Below, in pieces: positions 11,654 to 20,903 of a stretch of 64,000 nt of DNA. The stretch is from Pseudomonas sp. TCU-HL1 (lineage in GTDB: Bacteria > Pseudomonadota > Gammaproteobacteria > Pseudomonadales > Pseudomonadaceae): contig NZ_CP015992.1 of the NCBI RefSeq assembly GCF_001708505.1, forward strand, positions 2,666,001-2,730,000, written 5' to 3'. How positions within the stretch are numbered: the stretch's first letter is position 1; every line of letters begins with the position of its first letter. The notes beneath the pieces were generated by a model. That model saw only the letters and a list, made by a program, of their open reading frames with translations, searched no databases and was not told the origin of the DNA. Both the position numbers and the translations under genes were made by a program.

Positions 11654-11682
11654 AAAAAACCCGGCGGACGCCGGGTTTTTTA
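11654..11682. terminator. Bidirectional terminator between clpA and infA
   Basis: The stem AAAAAACCCGGCG/CGCCGGGTTTTTT has A/T runs on both sides and lies between convergent clpA and infA. Confidence 0.92.
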
Positions 11683-11692
11683 TGACTATCGA

Positions 11693-11911
11693 TCAGCGGG
11701 CGCGATAGGTGATGCGGCCCTTGCTCAGATCGTATGGCGTCAGCTCGACGCGAACCTTGTCTCCGGTGAGGATGCGGATGTAATTCTTGCGCATTTTGCC
11801 GGAGATGTGCGCGGTGACGACGTGCCCATTTTCCAACTCCACACGGAACATGGTGTTGGGCAGGGTGTCGATGACAGTGCCTTCCATTTCGAAGCTGTCT
11901 TCTTTCGACAT
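11693..11911 (-). CDS. infA: Translation initiation factor IF-1
   Basis: A 72-residue S1-fold protein beginning MSKEDSFEMEGTVIDTLPNT and ending DLSKGRITYRAR, the exact family length. IF-1 occupies the ribosomal A site during initiation. The ATG at 11911 was chosen by family length; a longer in-frame extension to 11965 is not conserved. Bpt lies upstream on the same strand with a gap of about 100 bases. Confidence 0.98.
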   Translation of the reverse strand: MSKEDSFEMEGTVIDTLPNTMFRVELENGHVVTAHISGKMRKNYIRILTGDKVRVELTPYDLSKGRITYRAR

Positions 11912-12011
11912 GCAGTAAAGCCCTCGGTATTCAGAGATGGTCCCTGCCGCAGATGCGGCGGGCAAAAACGGCGTGCATTGTGCCCGAAAACTGTGCTGCT
12001 CGCCAAGGGCT

Positions 12012-12719
12012 TCAGCTAAGTGTCACCCAGCGCTGGTTGACGAACAGTTCGATCGGGCGGTACTGGGTCTTGTAGTTCATCTTCCTGCAGTTCTTGATCC
12101 AGTAGCCTAGGTAGACGGCCTGCAGGCCGAGGCGGGCGGTTTCACCGATCTGCCAGAGGATGGCGTAGCGGCCAAGGCTGCGCCGCTCTTCGTCGGGATC
12201 GTAGAAGGTGTAGACGGCAGAGAGACCGTTGGGCAGGGCGTCGGTTACGGCGACCGCTTTCAGTTCGCCATTGAGGCGGAATTCGTAGAAGCGGGAAAAA
12301 GGCAAATCGCGCACCAGGAAGGTGGAGAACTGGTCCCGGCTGGGCGGGTACATGTCGCCATCGGAATGACGTTGCTCGATGTAGCGAACGTAAAGCGCGT
12401 AGTACTCCTCGGTGAAGGCTGGGCGCACGGCGATGACGTTGAGGTCGGCGTTGCGCTTGAGGATGCGCTTTTGCTGTCGATTGGGGATGAACTGGTCCGC
12501 GGGGATGCGTGCCGGCACGCAGGCGTTGCAGCGTTGGCAGTGCGGTCGGTAGAGGTGGTCGCCACTACGGCGGAAGCCCATTTCCGACAGTTCGGCGTAA
12601 ACCTCCACATCCATGGGCTGGCTGGGGTCGAGGAACAGGGTGGTGGCCTGCTCCTCGGGCAGGTAGCTGCATGGATGCGGTTGAGTGGCATAAAACTTGA
12701 GACGAGCCAGCTCGGTCAT
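12012..12719 (-). CDS. bpt: Aspartate/glutamate leucyltransferase (bacterial protein transferase Bpt)
   Basis: A 235-residue member of the arginyl-tRNA-protein transferase family. The N-terminal cysteine cluster HPCSYL and CQRCNAC is typical. Bacterial Bpt transfers leucine from Leu-tRNA to proteins with N-terminal Asp or Glu, turning them into ClpS substrates. The ATG at 12719 follows a GGGGGT sequence; an in-frame TTG two codons upstream is less likely. It is adjacent to aat, the second enzyme of the same pathway. Confidence 0.93.
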   Translation of the reverse strand: MTELARLKFYATQPHPCSYLPEEQATTLFLDPSQPMDVEVYAELSEMGFRRSGDHLYRPHCQRCNACVPARIPADQFIPNRQQKRILKRNADLNVIAVRPAFTEEYYALYVRYIEQRHSDGDMYPPSRDQFSTFLVRDLPFSRFYEFRLNGELKAVAVTDALPNGLSAVYTFYDPDEERRSLGRYAILWQIGETARLGLQAVYLGYWIKNCRKMNYKTQYRPIELFVNQRWVTLS

Positions 12720-12773
12720 GGTCAACCCCCGGGTGAACCCTTCAGCAAGTGTATGTCAGGCTGCGGGGCTCGC

Positions 12774-13454
12774 CTAGGCGATCCAGTTCGCGTTGTTCGG
12801 CTGATCCAGATAAAGCTGCAGGTAGCGGGAGAACTTCTCCCGGCTGATGGTGCGGGCGCCGAAACTTTGCAGGTGCTGGGTCGGCATCTGGCAGTCGATC
12901 AGCACGAAGCCCCATTGGTGCAGGTGCTGTACCAAGGTGGCGAAACCGACTTTGGAAGCATTGTCGGCGCGGCTGAACATGGATTCGCCGAAGAAAAGCT
13001 TGCCCATGGCCAGCCCGTACAGGCCACCCACCAGTTTGTCGCCGCTCCAGACTTCCACCGAGTGAGCTACGCCGCGACGGTGCAGTTCGATGTACGACGC
13101 CTGCATCTCTGTTGTGATCCAGGTGCCGTCGGCGTAATCGCGCGGTCCGGCGCAGCCTTCGATGACGGCTGGAAATACCTGGTCGAAGGTCACACGAAAG
13201 CGCTCCTGGCGCAGCAGCTTGGAGAGGCTGCGAGAGATGTGGATTTCCTGTGGGGGAAGCACGGTGCGAGGGTCGGGGGACCACCAGAGGATAGGTTGGC
13301 CGTCCTGATACCAGGGGAAGCAGCCATGGCGATAGGCCTGGATCAGGCGCTCCGGCGATAAATCGCCGCCAGCGGCGAGCAAGCCGTTGGGTTCACGCAG
13401 GGCGCGGCCGAGCGGCGGGAAGGTGAGGGAGTCGCGCTGTAGCCAAGTGAGCAT
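12774..13454 (-). CDS. aat: Leucyl/phenylalanyl-tRNA--protein transferase
   Basis: A 226-residue enzyme beginning MLTWLQRDSLTFPPLGRALREP. The family motif YRHGCFPWY and the LLAAGGDLSPERLIQAY region are present. Aat adds Leu or Phe from tRNA to N-terminal Arg/Lys, creating N-degrons read by ClpS. It lies on the same strand as trxB (38 bases upstream) and bpt (54 bases downstream). A GC-rich hairpin without T-run (about 13466-13485) lies between trxB and aat. Confidence 0.96.
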   Translation of the reverse strand: MLTWLQRDSLTFPPLGRALREPNGLLAAGGDLSPERLIQAYRHGCFPWYQDGQPILWWSPDPRTVLPPQEIHISRSLSKLLRQERFRVTFDQVFPAVIEGCAGPRDYADGTWITTEMQASYIELHRRGVAHSVEVWSGDKLVGGLYGLAMGKLFFGESMFSRADNASKVGFATLVQHLHQWGFVLIDCQMPTQHLQSFGARTISREKFSRYLQLYLDQPNNANWIA

Positions 13455-13492
13455 GGGGAGGGGAGGGCGGGCCCGCGAGCCCGCCTGACCTG

Positions 13493-14443
13493 TCAGTTGT
13501 CGTCGAGGAACTTCTCGGCGTCCAGCGCTGCCATGCAGCCCGAGCCAGCGGAAGTAATGGCCTGGCGGTACACGTGGTCGGCCACGTCGCCGGCGGCAAA
13601 CACGCCCGGAGTGCTGGTGGCGGTGGCGTTACCCTCTAGGCCGCCTTGCACGATCAGGTAGCCGTCGCGCATTTCCAGTTGGCCCTGGAACAGTTCGGTG
13701 TTGGGTTTGTGCCCGATGGCAATGAAGACGCCGGCCAGGGACAGCTCTTTCGTGCTGCCGTCAGCGGTGCTCTTCAGGCGTACGCCGGTCACGCCGGTGT
13801 TGTCGCCCAGGACTTCGTCCAGGGTGTGGTTCCAGTGCAGGCGAATGTTACCGTTGGCGGCCTTCTCGAACAGCTTGTCCTGAAGAATCTTCTCGGAGCG
13901 CAGCTTGTCGCGCCGGTGGATCAGGTGCACTTCCTTGGCGATGTTGGCCAGGTAAAGGGCCTCCTCTACCGCGGTGTTGCCGCCACCGATTACGCAGACC
14001 ACCTGGTTGCGATAGAAGAAGCCATCGCAGGTGGCGCAGGCAGAAACGCCCTTGCCGGCGAAGGCTTCTTCGGATGGCAGGCCGAGGTACTGGGCAGAGG
14101 CGCCGGTGGAGATGATCAGGGCGTCGCAGCTGTAAGTGCCGCTATCGCCCTTGAGGATGAAGGGGCGCTTTTGCAACTCGGCGGTGTGGATGTGGTCGTA
14201 GACAATCTCGGTGTCGAAGCGCTCGGCGTGCTTTTGCATGCGCTCCATCAGGGCGGGGCCGGTAAGCCCTTCGACGTCGCCCGGCCAGTTGTCCACTTCA
14301 GTGGTGATGGTCAGTTGGCCGCCAGGCTGGATGCCGGTGATGACCACAGGCTTCAGGTTGGCGCGCGCGGCATAGACGGCCGCGGTGTAGCCCGCCGGGC
14401 CGGAGCCCAGGACGATCAATCGGGAATGCTTGACTTCGCTCAT
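13493..14443 (-). CDS. trxB: Thioredoxin-disulfide reductase
   Basis: A 316-residue flavoenzyme that reduces thioredoxin with NADPH. FAD-binding GSGPAGY lies at residues 13-19, the redox-active CATC at 136-139, and the NADPH-binding region GGGNTAVEEALYL follows. The C-terminal FAD motif GVFAAGDVAD is intact. GGAGCC precedes the ATG. It is divergent from ftsK; both the length and the position match the Pseudomonas housekeeping copy. Confidence 0.97.
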   Translation of the reverse strand: MSEVKHSRLIVLGSGPAGYTAAVYAARANLKPVVITGIQPGGQLTITTEVDNWPGDVEGLTGPALMERMQKHAERFDTEIVYDHIHTAELQKRPFILKGDSGTYSCDALIISTGASAQYLGLPSEEAFAGKGVSACATCDGFFYRNQVVCVIGGGNTAVEEALYLANIAKEVHLIHRRDKLRSEKILQDKLFEKAANGNIRLHWNHTLDEVLGDNTGVTGVRLKSTADGSTKELSLAGVFIAIGHKPNTELFQGQLEMRDGYLIVQGGLEGNATATSTPGVFAAGDVADHVYRQAITSAGSGCMAALDAEKFLDDN

Positions 14444-14708
14444 AAAAAGGCTCCATAAGTCTTTGTCACGAAAGAGAATGCATGCTCCAATTGAGCATTG
14501 CGCAAATTGTTGGCGGCTATGCTACACCGAAGCGCGAGACGTCGCCAAAACGCCGGAGCGACAATCCGTTTCCGCATGGCGTCGCGCGGGCAAATCCGTA
14601 CAATGGGCCACGTTCCGAATGGGTTGGAGCCCGTGATGGCACACTGCCTGCGGACTTTCACCCTCGACCGACTCTTGAACGCGCCACGGGCGCAGGAAAA
14701 GACGCGTT

Positions 14709-17117
14709 TTGAAGAATTCCACGACCAGAGCCCAGATCCCCGTCTGGCGCCAGCAATTGCATTATCGCCTCAAGGAAGGTGCGTTGATCGCGCTGGGCGC
14801 CGTCTGCCTCTACCTGTGGATGGCGCTGCTCACCTACGATTCCTCCGATCCGGGTTGGACCCACACCAGCAATGTCGAGCAGGTTCAGAACGCAGCCGGA
14901 CGCCTTGGCGCCTGGTTCGCCGACATCCTGTTCATGGCCCTGGGCTATTTCGCGTACGTCTTTCCGCTGCTGCTGGCCATCAAGACTCTGCAGGTCTTTC
15001 GCCATCGCCATGAGCCCATCGACTGGAGCGGCTGGCTGTTCTCCTGGCGCCTGATCGGGCTGGTCTTCCTAGTGCTGTCCGGCGCCGCGTTGGCCGATAT
15101 CCACTTCCAGGACCACGCCGGGCTGCCCGCCTCCGCCGGTGGCGCGCTTGGCGAGAGTCTCAGTCATCTGGCGGTCAATGCCCTCAATGTGCAGGGCAGC
15201 ACCTTGCTGTTCTTCGCGCTCTTCCTGTTCGGCCTGACCGTATTCACCGACCTGTCCTGGTTCAAGGTCATGGATCTGACCGGCAAGATTACCCTCGACC
15301 TCTTCGAACTCATCCAGAGCGCAGTCAACCGCTGGTGGAGTGCTCGCCTCGAGCGCAAGCAACTGGTAGCCAAGCTGCGTGAAGTGGATGTGCGGGTGAA
15401 CGAAGTCGCAGCGCCGGTGGTTTCCGACCGTCGCGAGCAGGCCAAGGTCAAAGAGCGTCTGATCGAGCGCGAAGACGCATTGGCCAAGCACATGACCGAG
15501 CGCGAGAAGCGTCCAGCTCCGGTCATCGCGCCGCCGCCGGCACCCAAGCCGGCCGAGCCGAGCAAGCGTGTGCAGCAGGAAAAGCAGGCGCCGCTGTTCG
15601 TCGACACCGCCGTTGAAGGGACCCTGCCGCCAATTTCCATTCTCGATGTGGCCGAAAAGAAGCAGAAGAGCTTCTCTCCGGAGTCCTTGGAAGCCATGTC
15701 CCGCCTGCTGGAAATCAAGCTGAAGGAATTCGGCGTTGAGGTGCTGGTGGAATCGGTCCATCCCGGTCCGGTGATCACCCGCTTCGAGATCCAGCCGGCC
15801 GCTGGCGTGAAGGTCAGCCGCATTTCCAATCTGGCGAAGGACCTTGCCCGATCCCTCGCGGTGATCAGCGTCCGCGTGGTGGAAGTCATTCCTGGCAAGA
15901 CCACGGTCGGTATCGAGATTCCCAACGAAGACCGGCAGATCGTGCGCTTCTCCGAGGTGCTGTCTTCTACCGAGTATGACGACGCCAAGTCGCCGGTCAC
16001 CCTGGCCCTCGGACACGACATCGCCGGCAAGCCGATCATCACCGACCTGGCGAAGATGCCCCACCTGCTGGTGGCGGGTACCACCGGTTCCGGTAAGTCG
16101 GTCGGCGTGAACGCCATGATTCTGTCGATTCTGTTCAAATCCACGCCTGAGCACGCGCGGATGATCATGATCGACCCGAAGATGCTCGAACTCTCCATTT
16201 ACGAAGGCATTCCGCACCTGCTGTGTCCGGTGGTCACCGACATGAAAGAGGCGGCCAACGCACTGCGCTGGAGCGTTGCCGAGATGGAGCGGCGCTACAA
16301 GCTGATGGCCGCCATGGGCGTGCGTAACCTGGCCGGTTTCAACCGCAAGGTGAAGGACGCCGAAGAAGCGGGTACGCCGCTGACTGATCCGCTCTACCGT
16401 CGCGAGAGCATGGAAGACGAAGCTCCGCTGCTGAAGACGCTGCCGACCATAGTGGTCGTCGTCGATGAGTTTGCCGACATGATGATGATCGTCGGCAAGA
16501 AGGTCGAAGAGCTGATCGCACGTATCGCCCAAAAGGCGCGTGCCGCAGGTATCCATCTGATCCTGGCCACCCAGCGCCCGTCGGTGGACGTGATCACCGG
16601 TCTGATCAAGGCCAACATTCCGACCCGGATGGCGTTCCAGGTTTCCAGCAAGATCGACTCGCGCACGATCCTCGATCAGGGTGGCGCCGAGCAACTGTTG
16701 GGCCACGGTGACATGCTCTACCTACCGCCGGGCACCGGCCTGCCAATCCGCGTGCATGGCGCGTTCGTCTCCGACGATGAAGTGCATCGCGTGGTGGAGG
16801 CCTGGAAGCTGCGCGGCGCACCGGACTACATCGAAGACATCCTGGCTGGCGCGGAAGAGGGCGGTGGCAGCTTCTCCGGTGGCGAGGGCGGTGAAGGCGG
16901 CAGTGAGGGCAGCGAGGACGACCCGCTCTATGACGAGGCGGTACGCTTCGTGACCGAAAGTCGCCGCGCCTCGATCTCAGCGGTGCAGCGCAAACTGAAG
17001 ATTGGCTACAACCGCGCCGCGCGCATGATCGAGGCGATGGAAATGGCTGGGGTAGTGAGCGCCATGAACGGCAACGGGTCGCGCGAGGTAATCGCGCCGG
17101 CACCGATGCGAGACTGA
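14709..17117 (+). CDS. ftsK: DNA translocase FtsK
   Basis: An 802-residue septal DNA pump. Four membrane segments lie in the first about 190 residues. A shorter-than-E. coli charged/proline linker (about 200-310) follows, then the RecA-like motor with Walker A GTTGSGKS near 457-464. The C-terminal gamma winged helix (about 738-802) reads KOPS. A glycine/serine/glutamate-rich stretch (GGGSFSGGEGGEGGSEGSED) separates motor and gamma. The frame opens with TTG at 14709; no ATG or GTG gives a better fit before the first membrane segment. lolA follows closely. Confidence 0.95.
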   Translation: MKNSTTRAQIPVWRQQLHYRLKEGALIALGAVCLYLWMALLTYDSSDPGWTHTSNVEQVQNAAGRLGAWFADILFMALGYFAYVFPLLLAIKTLQVFRHRHEPIDWSGWLFSWRLIGLVFLVLSGAALADIHFQDHAGLPASAGGALGESLSHLAVNALNVQGSTLLFFALFLFGLTVFTDLSWFKVMDLTGKITLDLFELIQSAVNRWWSARLERKQLVAKLREVDVRVNEVAAPVVSDRREQAKVKERLIEREDALAKHMTEREKRPAPVIAPPPAPKPAEPSKRVQQEKQAPLFVDTAVEGTLPPISILDVAEKKQKSFSPESLEAMSRLLEIKLKEFGVEVLVESVHPGPVITRFEIQPAAGVKVSRISNLAKDLARSLAVISVRVVEVIPGKTTVGIEIPNEDRQIVRFSEVLSSTEYDDAKSPVTLALGHDIAGKPIITDLAKMPHLLVAGTTGSGKSVGVNAMILSILFKSTPEHARMIMIDPKMLELSIYEGIPHLLCPVVTDMKEAANALRWSVAEMERRYKLMAAMGVRNLAGFNRKVKDAEEAGTPLTDPLYRRESMEDEAPLLKTLPTIVVVVDEFADMMMIVGKKVEELIARIAQKARAAGIHLILATQRPSVDVITGLIKANIPTRMAFQVSSKIDSRTILDQGGAEQLLGHGDMLYLPPGTGLPIRVHGAFVSDDEVHRVVEAWKLRGAPDYIEDILAGAEEGGGSFSGGEGGEGGSEGSEDDPLYDEAVRFVTESRRASISAVQRKLKIGYNRAARMIEAMEMAGVVSAMNGNGSREVIAPAPMRD

Positions 17118-17147
17118 TCCGAAACGGATTTTTTGACGAGGATTTCC

Positions 17148-17774
17148 ATGCGACTGATCCGCATGCTGATGGTGGCCGTGCTCGGCCTGGCGACCCTGCA
17201 GGTCCAGGCTGACGACAAAGTTGCCATCAGCCGCCTGACTGAAATGCTGAACAAGGCCCAGACCATCACCGGCCGGTTTTCCCAACTGACCCTCGATGGT
17301 TCTGGCACCCAATTGCAGGAAACATCTGGCGAGCTGTCGTTGAAGCGACCAGGCCTGTTCCGCTGGCACACCGATGCGCCCATGGAGCAGCTGCTGGTCT
17401 CCAATGGCGAAAAGGTCTGGCTCTACGACCCGGATCTGCAGCAGGTGACTATCCAGACGCTGGACCAGCGACTGACCCACACGCCGGCGCTGCTGCTCTC
17501 GGGTGATGTTTCGAAGATCAGCGAGAACTTCGAGATCACTCACAAGGAAGGTGGTGATGTGGTCGATTTCATCCTCAAGCCGAAGGCCAAGGACACGCTG
17601 TTCGACACCTTGCGCCTGTCCTTCCGCAATGGCGTGATCAATGACATGCAGCTGATCGACAGTGTCGGCCAGCGCACCAACATTCTCTTCCTCGGGGTCA
17701 AGATGAACCAGGCGATCGATGCCGCCCAGTTCAGCTTCAAGGTCCCGGAAGGCGCTGACGTCATCCAGGAATAA
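17148..17774 (+). CDS. lolA: Outer-membrane lipoprotein carrier protein LolA
   Basis: A 208-residue periplasmic chaperone that ferries lipoproteins from LolCDE to LolB. It starts with a signal peptide MRLIRMLMVAVLGLATLQVQA (cleavage after the final Ala). The mature part shows the family pattern RFSQLTLDGSG…GELSLKRPGLFRW. GACGAGG precedes the ATG at 17148; an upstream TTG in frame would spoil the signal peptide. It lies between ftsK and rarA, as in other pseudomonads. Confidence 0.96.
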   Translation: MRLIRMLMVAVLGLATLQVQADDKVAISRLTEMLNKAQTITGRFSQLTLDGSGTQLQETSGELSLKRPGLFRWHTDAPMEQLLVSNGEKVWLYDPDLQQVTIQTLDQRLTHTPALLLSGDVSKISENFEITHKEGGDVVDFILKPKAKDTLFDTLRLSFRNGVINDMQLIDSVGQRTNILFLGVKMNQAIDAAQFSFKVPEGADVIQE

Positions 17775-17786
17775 GCTGTTACGCCC

Positions 17787-19112
17787 ATGGATCTGTTCCG
17801 CTCCGAACCTATCTCCCAGCCCCTGGCGGCGCGCCTTCGTGCCACTAGCCTGGACGAGTATGTCGGCCAGGGGCACCTGCTGGCGCCGGGCAAGCCCCTG
17901 CGCGAGGCCCTGGAGCAGGGTGCGCTGCATTCCATGATCTTCTGGGGGCCGCCCGGGGTCGGTAAAACCACTCTGGCCAAGCTGTTGGCTCAGGTGACCG
18001 ACGCCCACTTCGAAACCATTTCCGCAGTGCTCTCCGGGGTCAAGGAAATTCGCCAGTCGGTGGAAGTGGCGAAGCAGCAAGCCGCTCAGTATGGTCGCCG
18101 CACCATCCTCTTCGTGGATGAGGTGCATCGCTTCAACAAGTCCCAGCAGGATGCCTTTCTGCCGTATGTGGAAGATGGCACGCTGATCTTCATTGGCGCG
18201 ACCACCGAGAACCCATCCTTCGAACTCAACAACGCACTGCTCTCCCGTGCTCGCGTCTATGTGCTGAAAAGCCTGGATGAAGCGGCCCTGCGTCGGCTGG
18301 TGGCGCGCGCCTTGAACGAGGACAAGGGCCTCGGCAAGCGCAAGCTGAGCCTGCCCGATGAGAGCTTTGCCATCCTGATGGCCGCCGCCGACGGAGATGG
18401 CCGGCGCCTGCTCAACCTCCTGGAGAATGCGGCTGACCTGGCCGAGGACGGCGGCGAAATCGGCGCTGAGCTGCTGCAGAATCTGCTGGGCGATAGTCGT
18501 CGCCGATTCGACAAGGGCGGCGAGGCCTTCTACGACCAGATTTCAGCCCTGCACAAGTCGGTGCGCGGCTCCGACCCTGATGCTGCCCTCTACTGGTACG
18601 CACGCATGCTCGATGGTGGCTGCGATCCGCTGTACATCGCGCGCCGCGTCGTGCGCATGGCCAGTGAGGATATTGGCAACGCCGACCCGCGCGCCCTGAG
18701 CCTGTGCCTGTCGGCGTGGGATGTGCAGGAGCGTCTGGGTAGTCCGGAAGGTGAGTTGGCGGTCGCGCAGGCCATTACCTATCTGGCCTGTGCGCCGAAG
18801 AGCAACGCTGTGTACATGGCGTTCAAGTCCGCCATGCGCGACGCCGCCGAAAATGGCTCGCTGGAGGTGCCGCTGCACCTGCGCAATGCACCGACCAAGC
18901 TGATGAAGCAGTTGGGCTATGGCGAGGAGTACCGCTACGCTCACGACGAGCCGGACGCCTATGCGGCGGGCGAGGACTATTTCCCCGAGCAGCTGGAGCC
19001 CCGTCAGTACTATCAGCCTGTGCCTCGGGGCCTGGAGCTGAAAATCCGCGACAAGCTGCAGCATTTGAAGCACCTCGATCACAGCAGCGCCTGGCAGCGG
19101 AGAAAGTCGTGA
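17787..19112 (+). CDS. rarA: Replication-associated recombination protein RarA (MgsA)
   Basis: A 441-residue AAA+ protein acting at stalled replication forks. Walker A GPPGVGKT is at about residues 54-61 and Walker B LFVDEVHRF near 112. The C-terminal tetramerisation half contains VRMASEDIGNADPRAL. It starts 12 bases after lolA and its stop codon overlaps the crcB GTG start (GTGA). Confidence 0.96.
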   Translation: MDLFRSEPISQPLAARLRATSLDEYVGQGHLLAPGKPLREALEQGALHSMIFWGPPGVGKTTLAKLLAQVTDAHFETISAVLSGVKEIRQSVEVAKQQAAQYGRRTILFVDEVHRFNKSQQDAFLPYVEDGTLIFIGATTENPSFELNNALLSRARVYVLKSLDEAALRRLVARALNEDKGLGKRKLSLPDESFAILMAAADGDGRRLLNLLENAADLAEDGGEIGAELLQNLLGDSRRRFDKGGEAFYDQISALHKSVRGSDPDAALYWYARMLDGGCDPLYIARRVVRMASEDIGNADPRALSLCLSAWDVQERLGSPEGELAVAQAITYLACAPKSNAVYMAFKSAMRDAAENGSLEVPLHLRNAPTKLMKQLGYGEEYRYAHDEPDAYAAGEDYFPEQLEPRQYYQPVPRGLELKIRDKLQHLKHLDHSSAWQRRKS

Positions 19113-19483
19113 TCGGACTGATCCTGGCGGTGTCCGCCGGTGGTGTGGCCGGCACGCTGTTGCGCTTCGCCACCAGTAATCTGGTGGCCAGCTACTGGCC
19201 ACGCTACTTCTACGCCGGTACCCTTGCGGTCAACATCGTCGGCTGCCTGCTGATCGGCTACCTCTATGGGCTTTTCCTGTTGCGTCCCGAGGTGCCGGTG
19301 GAAATCCGATCTGGCCTTATGGTGGGATTCCTTGGCGGCCTGACGACCTTTTCATCCTTTTCCCTCGACACGCTGCGCCTGCTGGAAAGCGGCCAGTTGC
19401 CACAGGCCATGGGCTATGGGTTGCTGAGTGTGTTGGGCGGCCTGCTCGCCACCTGGGCTGGCCTGATACTGACGAAAATCTGA
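19109..19483 (+). CDS. crcB: Fluoride-specific ion channel CrcB (Fluc)
   Basis: A 124-residue, four-segment membrane protein that exports fluoride as a dual-topology dimer. It carries the family patterns GGVAGTLLRF, GTLAVNIVGC and GFLGGLTTFSSFS, the last containing the pore Phe and Na-site region. The GTG start overlaps the rarA stop by four bases, so translation is coupled. No fluoride riboswitch was seen; the gene seems to be expressed with the rarA operon. Confidence 0.94.
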   Translation: MIGLILAVSAGGVAGTLLRFATSNLVASYWPRYFYAGTLAVNIVGCLLIGYLYGLFLLRPEVPVEIRSGLMVGFLGGLTTFSSFSLDTLRLLESGQLPQAMGYGLLSVLGGLLATWAGLILTKI

Positions 19484-19499
19484 GAGACGAGAACCTGAC

Positions 19500-20780
19500 A
19501 TGCTCGATGCCAAACTGGTCCGCACCCAGCCCCGGGAAATCGCGGAACGCCTCGCTACCCGTGGCTTTGAACTGGATGTAGCACGCCTGGAAGCGCTGGA
19601 AAACCAGCGCAAGTCCGTTCAGACCCGGACCGAACAATTGCAGGCTGAGCGCAACGCTCGTTCCAAGTCCATCGGCCAGGCCAAGCAGCGCGGCGAAGAC
19701 ATCGCGCCGCTGCTGGCGGACGTCGACCGTATGAGCAGCGAGCTGGAAGAAGGCAAGCGCGAGCTGGAAAGCATTCAGGCCGAGCTGGACAATCTGCTGC
19801 TGAACATCCCGAACCTGCCCCATGAATCCGTGCCGGTAGGCGAGGACGAAGAGGGCAACGTTGAAGTGCGCCGCTGGGGCACTCCGCGCAGCTTCGATTT
19901 CGAGGTCAAGGATCACGTGGCCCTGGGCGAGCAGTACGGCTGGCTCGACTTCGAAACCGCCGCCAAGCTGTCTGGCGCCCGTTTCGCCCTGCTGCGCGGG
20001 CCTATCGCCCGCCTGCACCGCGCCCTGGCGCAGTTCATGATCAACCTGCACGTCACCGACCACGGTTACGAAGAAGCCTATACGCCTTACCTGGTCCAGG
20101 CTCCGGCGCTGCAGGGCACTGGCCAACTGCCCAAGTTCGAGGAAGACCTGTTCAAGATCTCCCGTGAGAACGAGGCTGACTTCTACCTGATCCCGACGGC
20201 TGAAGTTTCCCTGACCAACATCGTGTCCGGTGAAATCGTCGACGCCAAGCAGTTGCCGATCAAGTTCGTCGCCCACACTCCGTGCTTCCGCAGCGAAGCC
20301 GGCGCCTCGGGTCGCGATACCCGCGGCATGATTCGCCAGCATCAGTTCGACAAGGTCGAGATGGTGCAGATCGTCGAGCCGTCCAAGTCTTTCGAGGCCC
20401 TGGAAGGCATGACCGCCAATGCCGAGCGCGTGCTGCAACTGCTCGAACTGCCCTACCGTGTGCTGGCTCTGTGCACCGGCGATATGGGCTTCAGCGCCGT
20501 CAAGACCTACGACCTGGAAGTCTGGGTGCCGAGCCAGGACAAATACCGCGAGATTTCCTCCTGCTCCAACTGCGGTGACTTCCAGGCTCGCCGCATGCAG
20601 GCGCGCTACCGTAATCCGGAGACCGGCAAGCCCGAGCTGGTCCACACCCTGAACGGCTCTGGCCTGGCTGTTGGTCGTACCCTGGTGGCCGTTCTGGAAA
20701 ACTACCAGCAGGCCGATGGCAGCATCCGCGTGCCCGAAGTGCTCAAGCCCTACATGGGCGGCATTGAAGTCATCGGCTGA
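19500..20780 (+). CDS. serS: Serine--tRNA ligase
   Basis: A 426-residue class II synthetase. The N-terminal coiled-coil arm (about 30-100) grips the long variable arm of tRNA-Ser. Motif 2 (FRSEAGASGRDTRGMIRQHQ) and motif 3 (GSGLAVGRTLVAVLENYQQ) are intact. It begins 16 bases after crcB. A matching tRNA-Ser gene is at 26654. A GC-rich hairpin (about 20787-20804) without T-run follows it. Confidence 0.98.
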   Translation: MLDAKLVRTQPREIAERLATRGFELDVARLEALENQRKSVQTRTEQLQAERNARSKSIGQAKQRGEDIAPLLADVDRMSSELEEGKRELESIQAELDNLLLNIPNLPHESVPVGEDEEGNVEVRRWGTPRSFDFEVKDHVALGEQYGWLDFETAAKLSGARFALLRGPIARLHRALAQFMINLHVTDHGYEEAYTPYLVQAPALQGTGQLPKFEEDLFKISRENEADFYLIPTAEVSLTNIVSGEIVDAKQLPIKFVAHTPCFRSEAGASGRDTRGMIRQHQFDKVEMVQIVEPSKSFEALEGMTANAERVLQLLELPYRVLALCTGDMGFSAVKTYDLEVWVPSQDKYREISSCSNCGDFQARRMQARYRNPETGKPELVHTLNGSGLAVGRTLVAVLENYQQADGSIRVPEVLKPYMGGIEVIG

Positions 20781-20903
20781 TTGCCCACCCCTGCCCAGGC
20801 AGGGGGATATGGACAATCCCACCGCCCGCGTCGTAGCCAGGCTGCACGCGGGCGGTGATCGTTCAAGCTCCATCTTCATTCGTTATCGCTAGAAGGCATT
20901 GCT

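Noticed and set aside
15069..16706. A 545-codon minus-strand frame opposite ftsK
   Set aside because: His/Gln/Gly-rich shadow sequence without motifs; ftsK on the other strand is certain.
19000..19110. A fluoride riboswitch for crcB
   Set aside because: crcB overlaps rarA, leaving no leader in which a riboswitch could sit.
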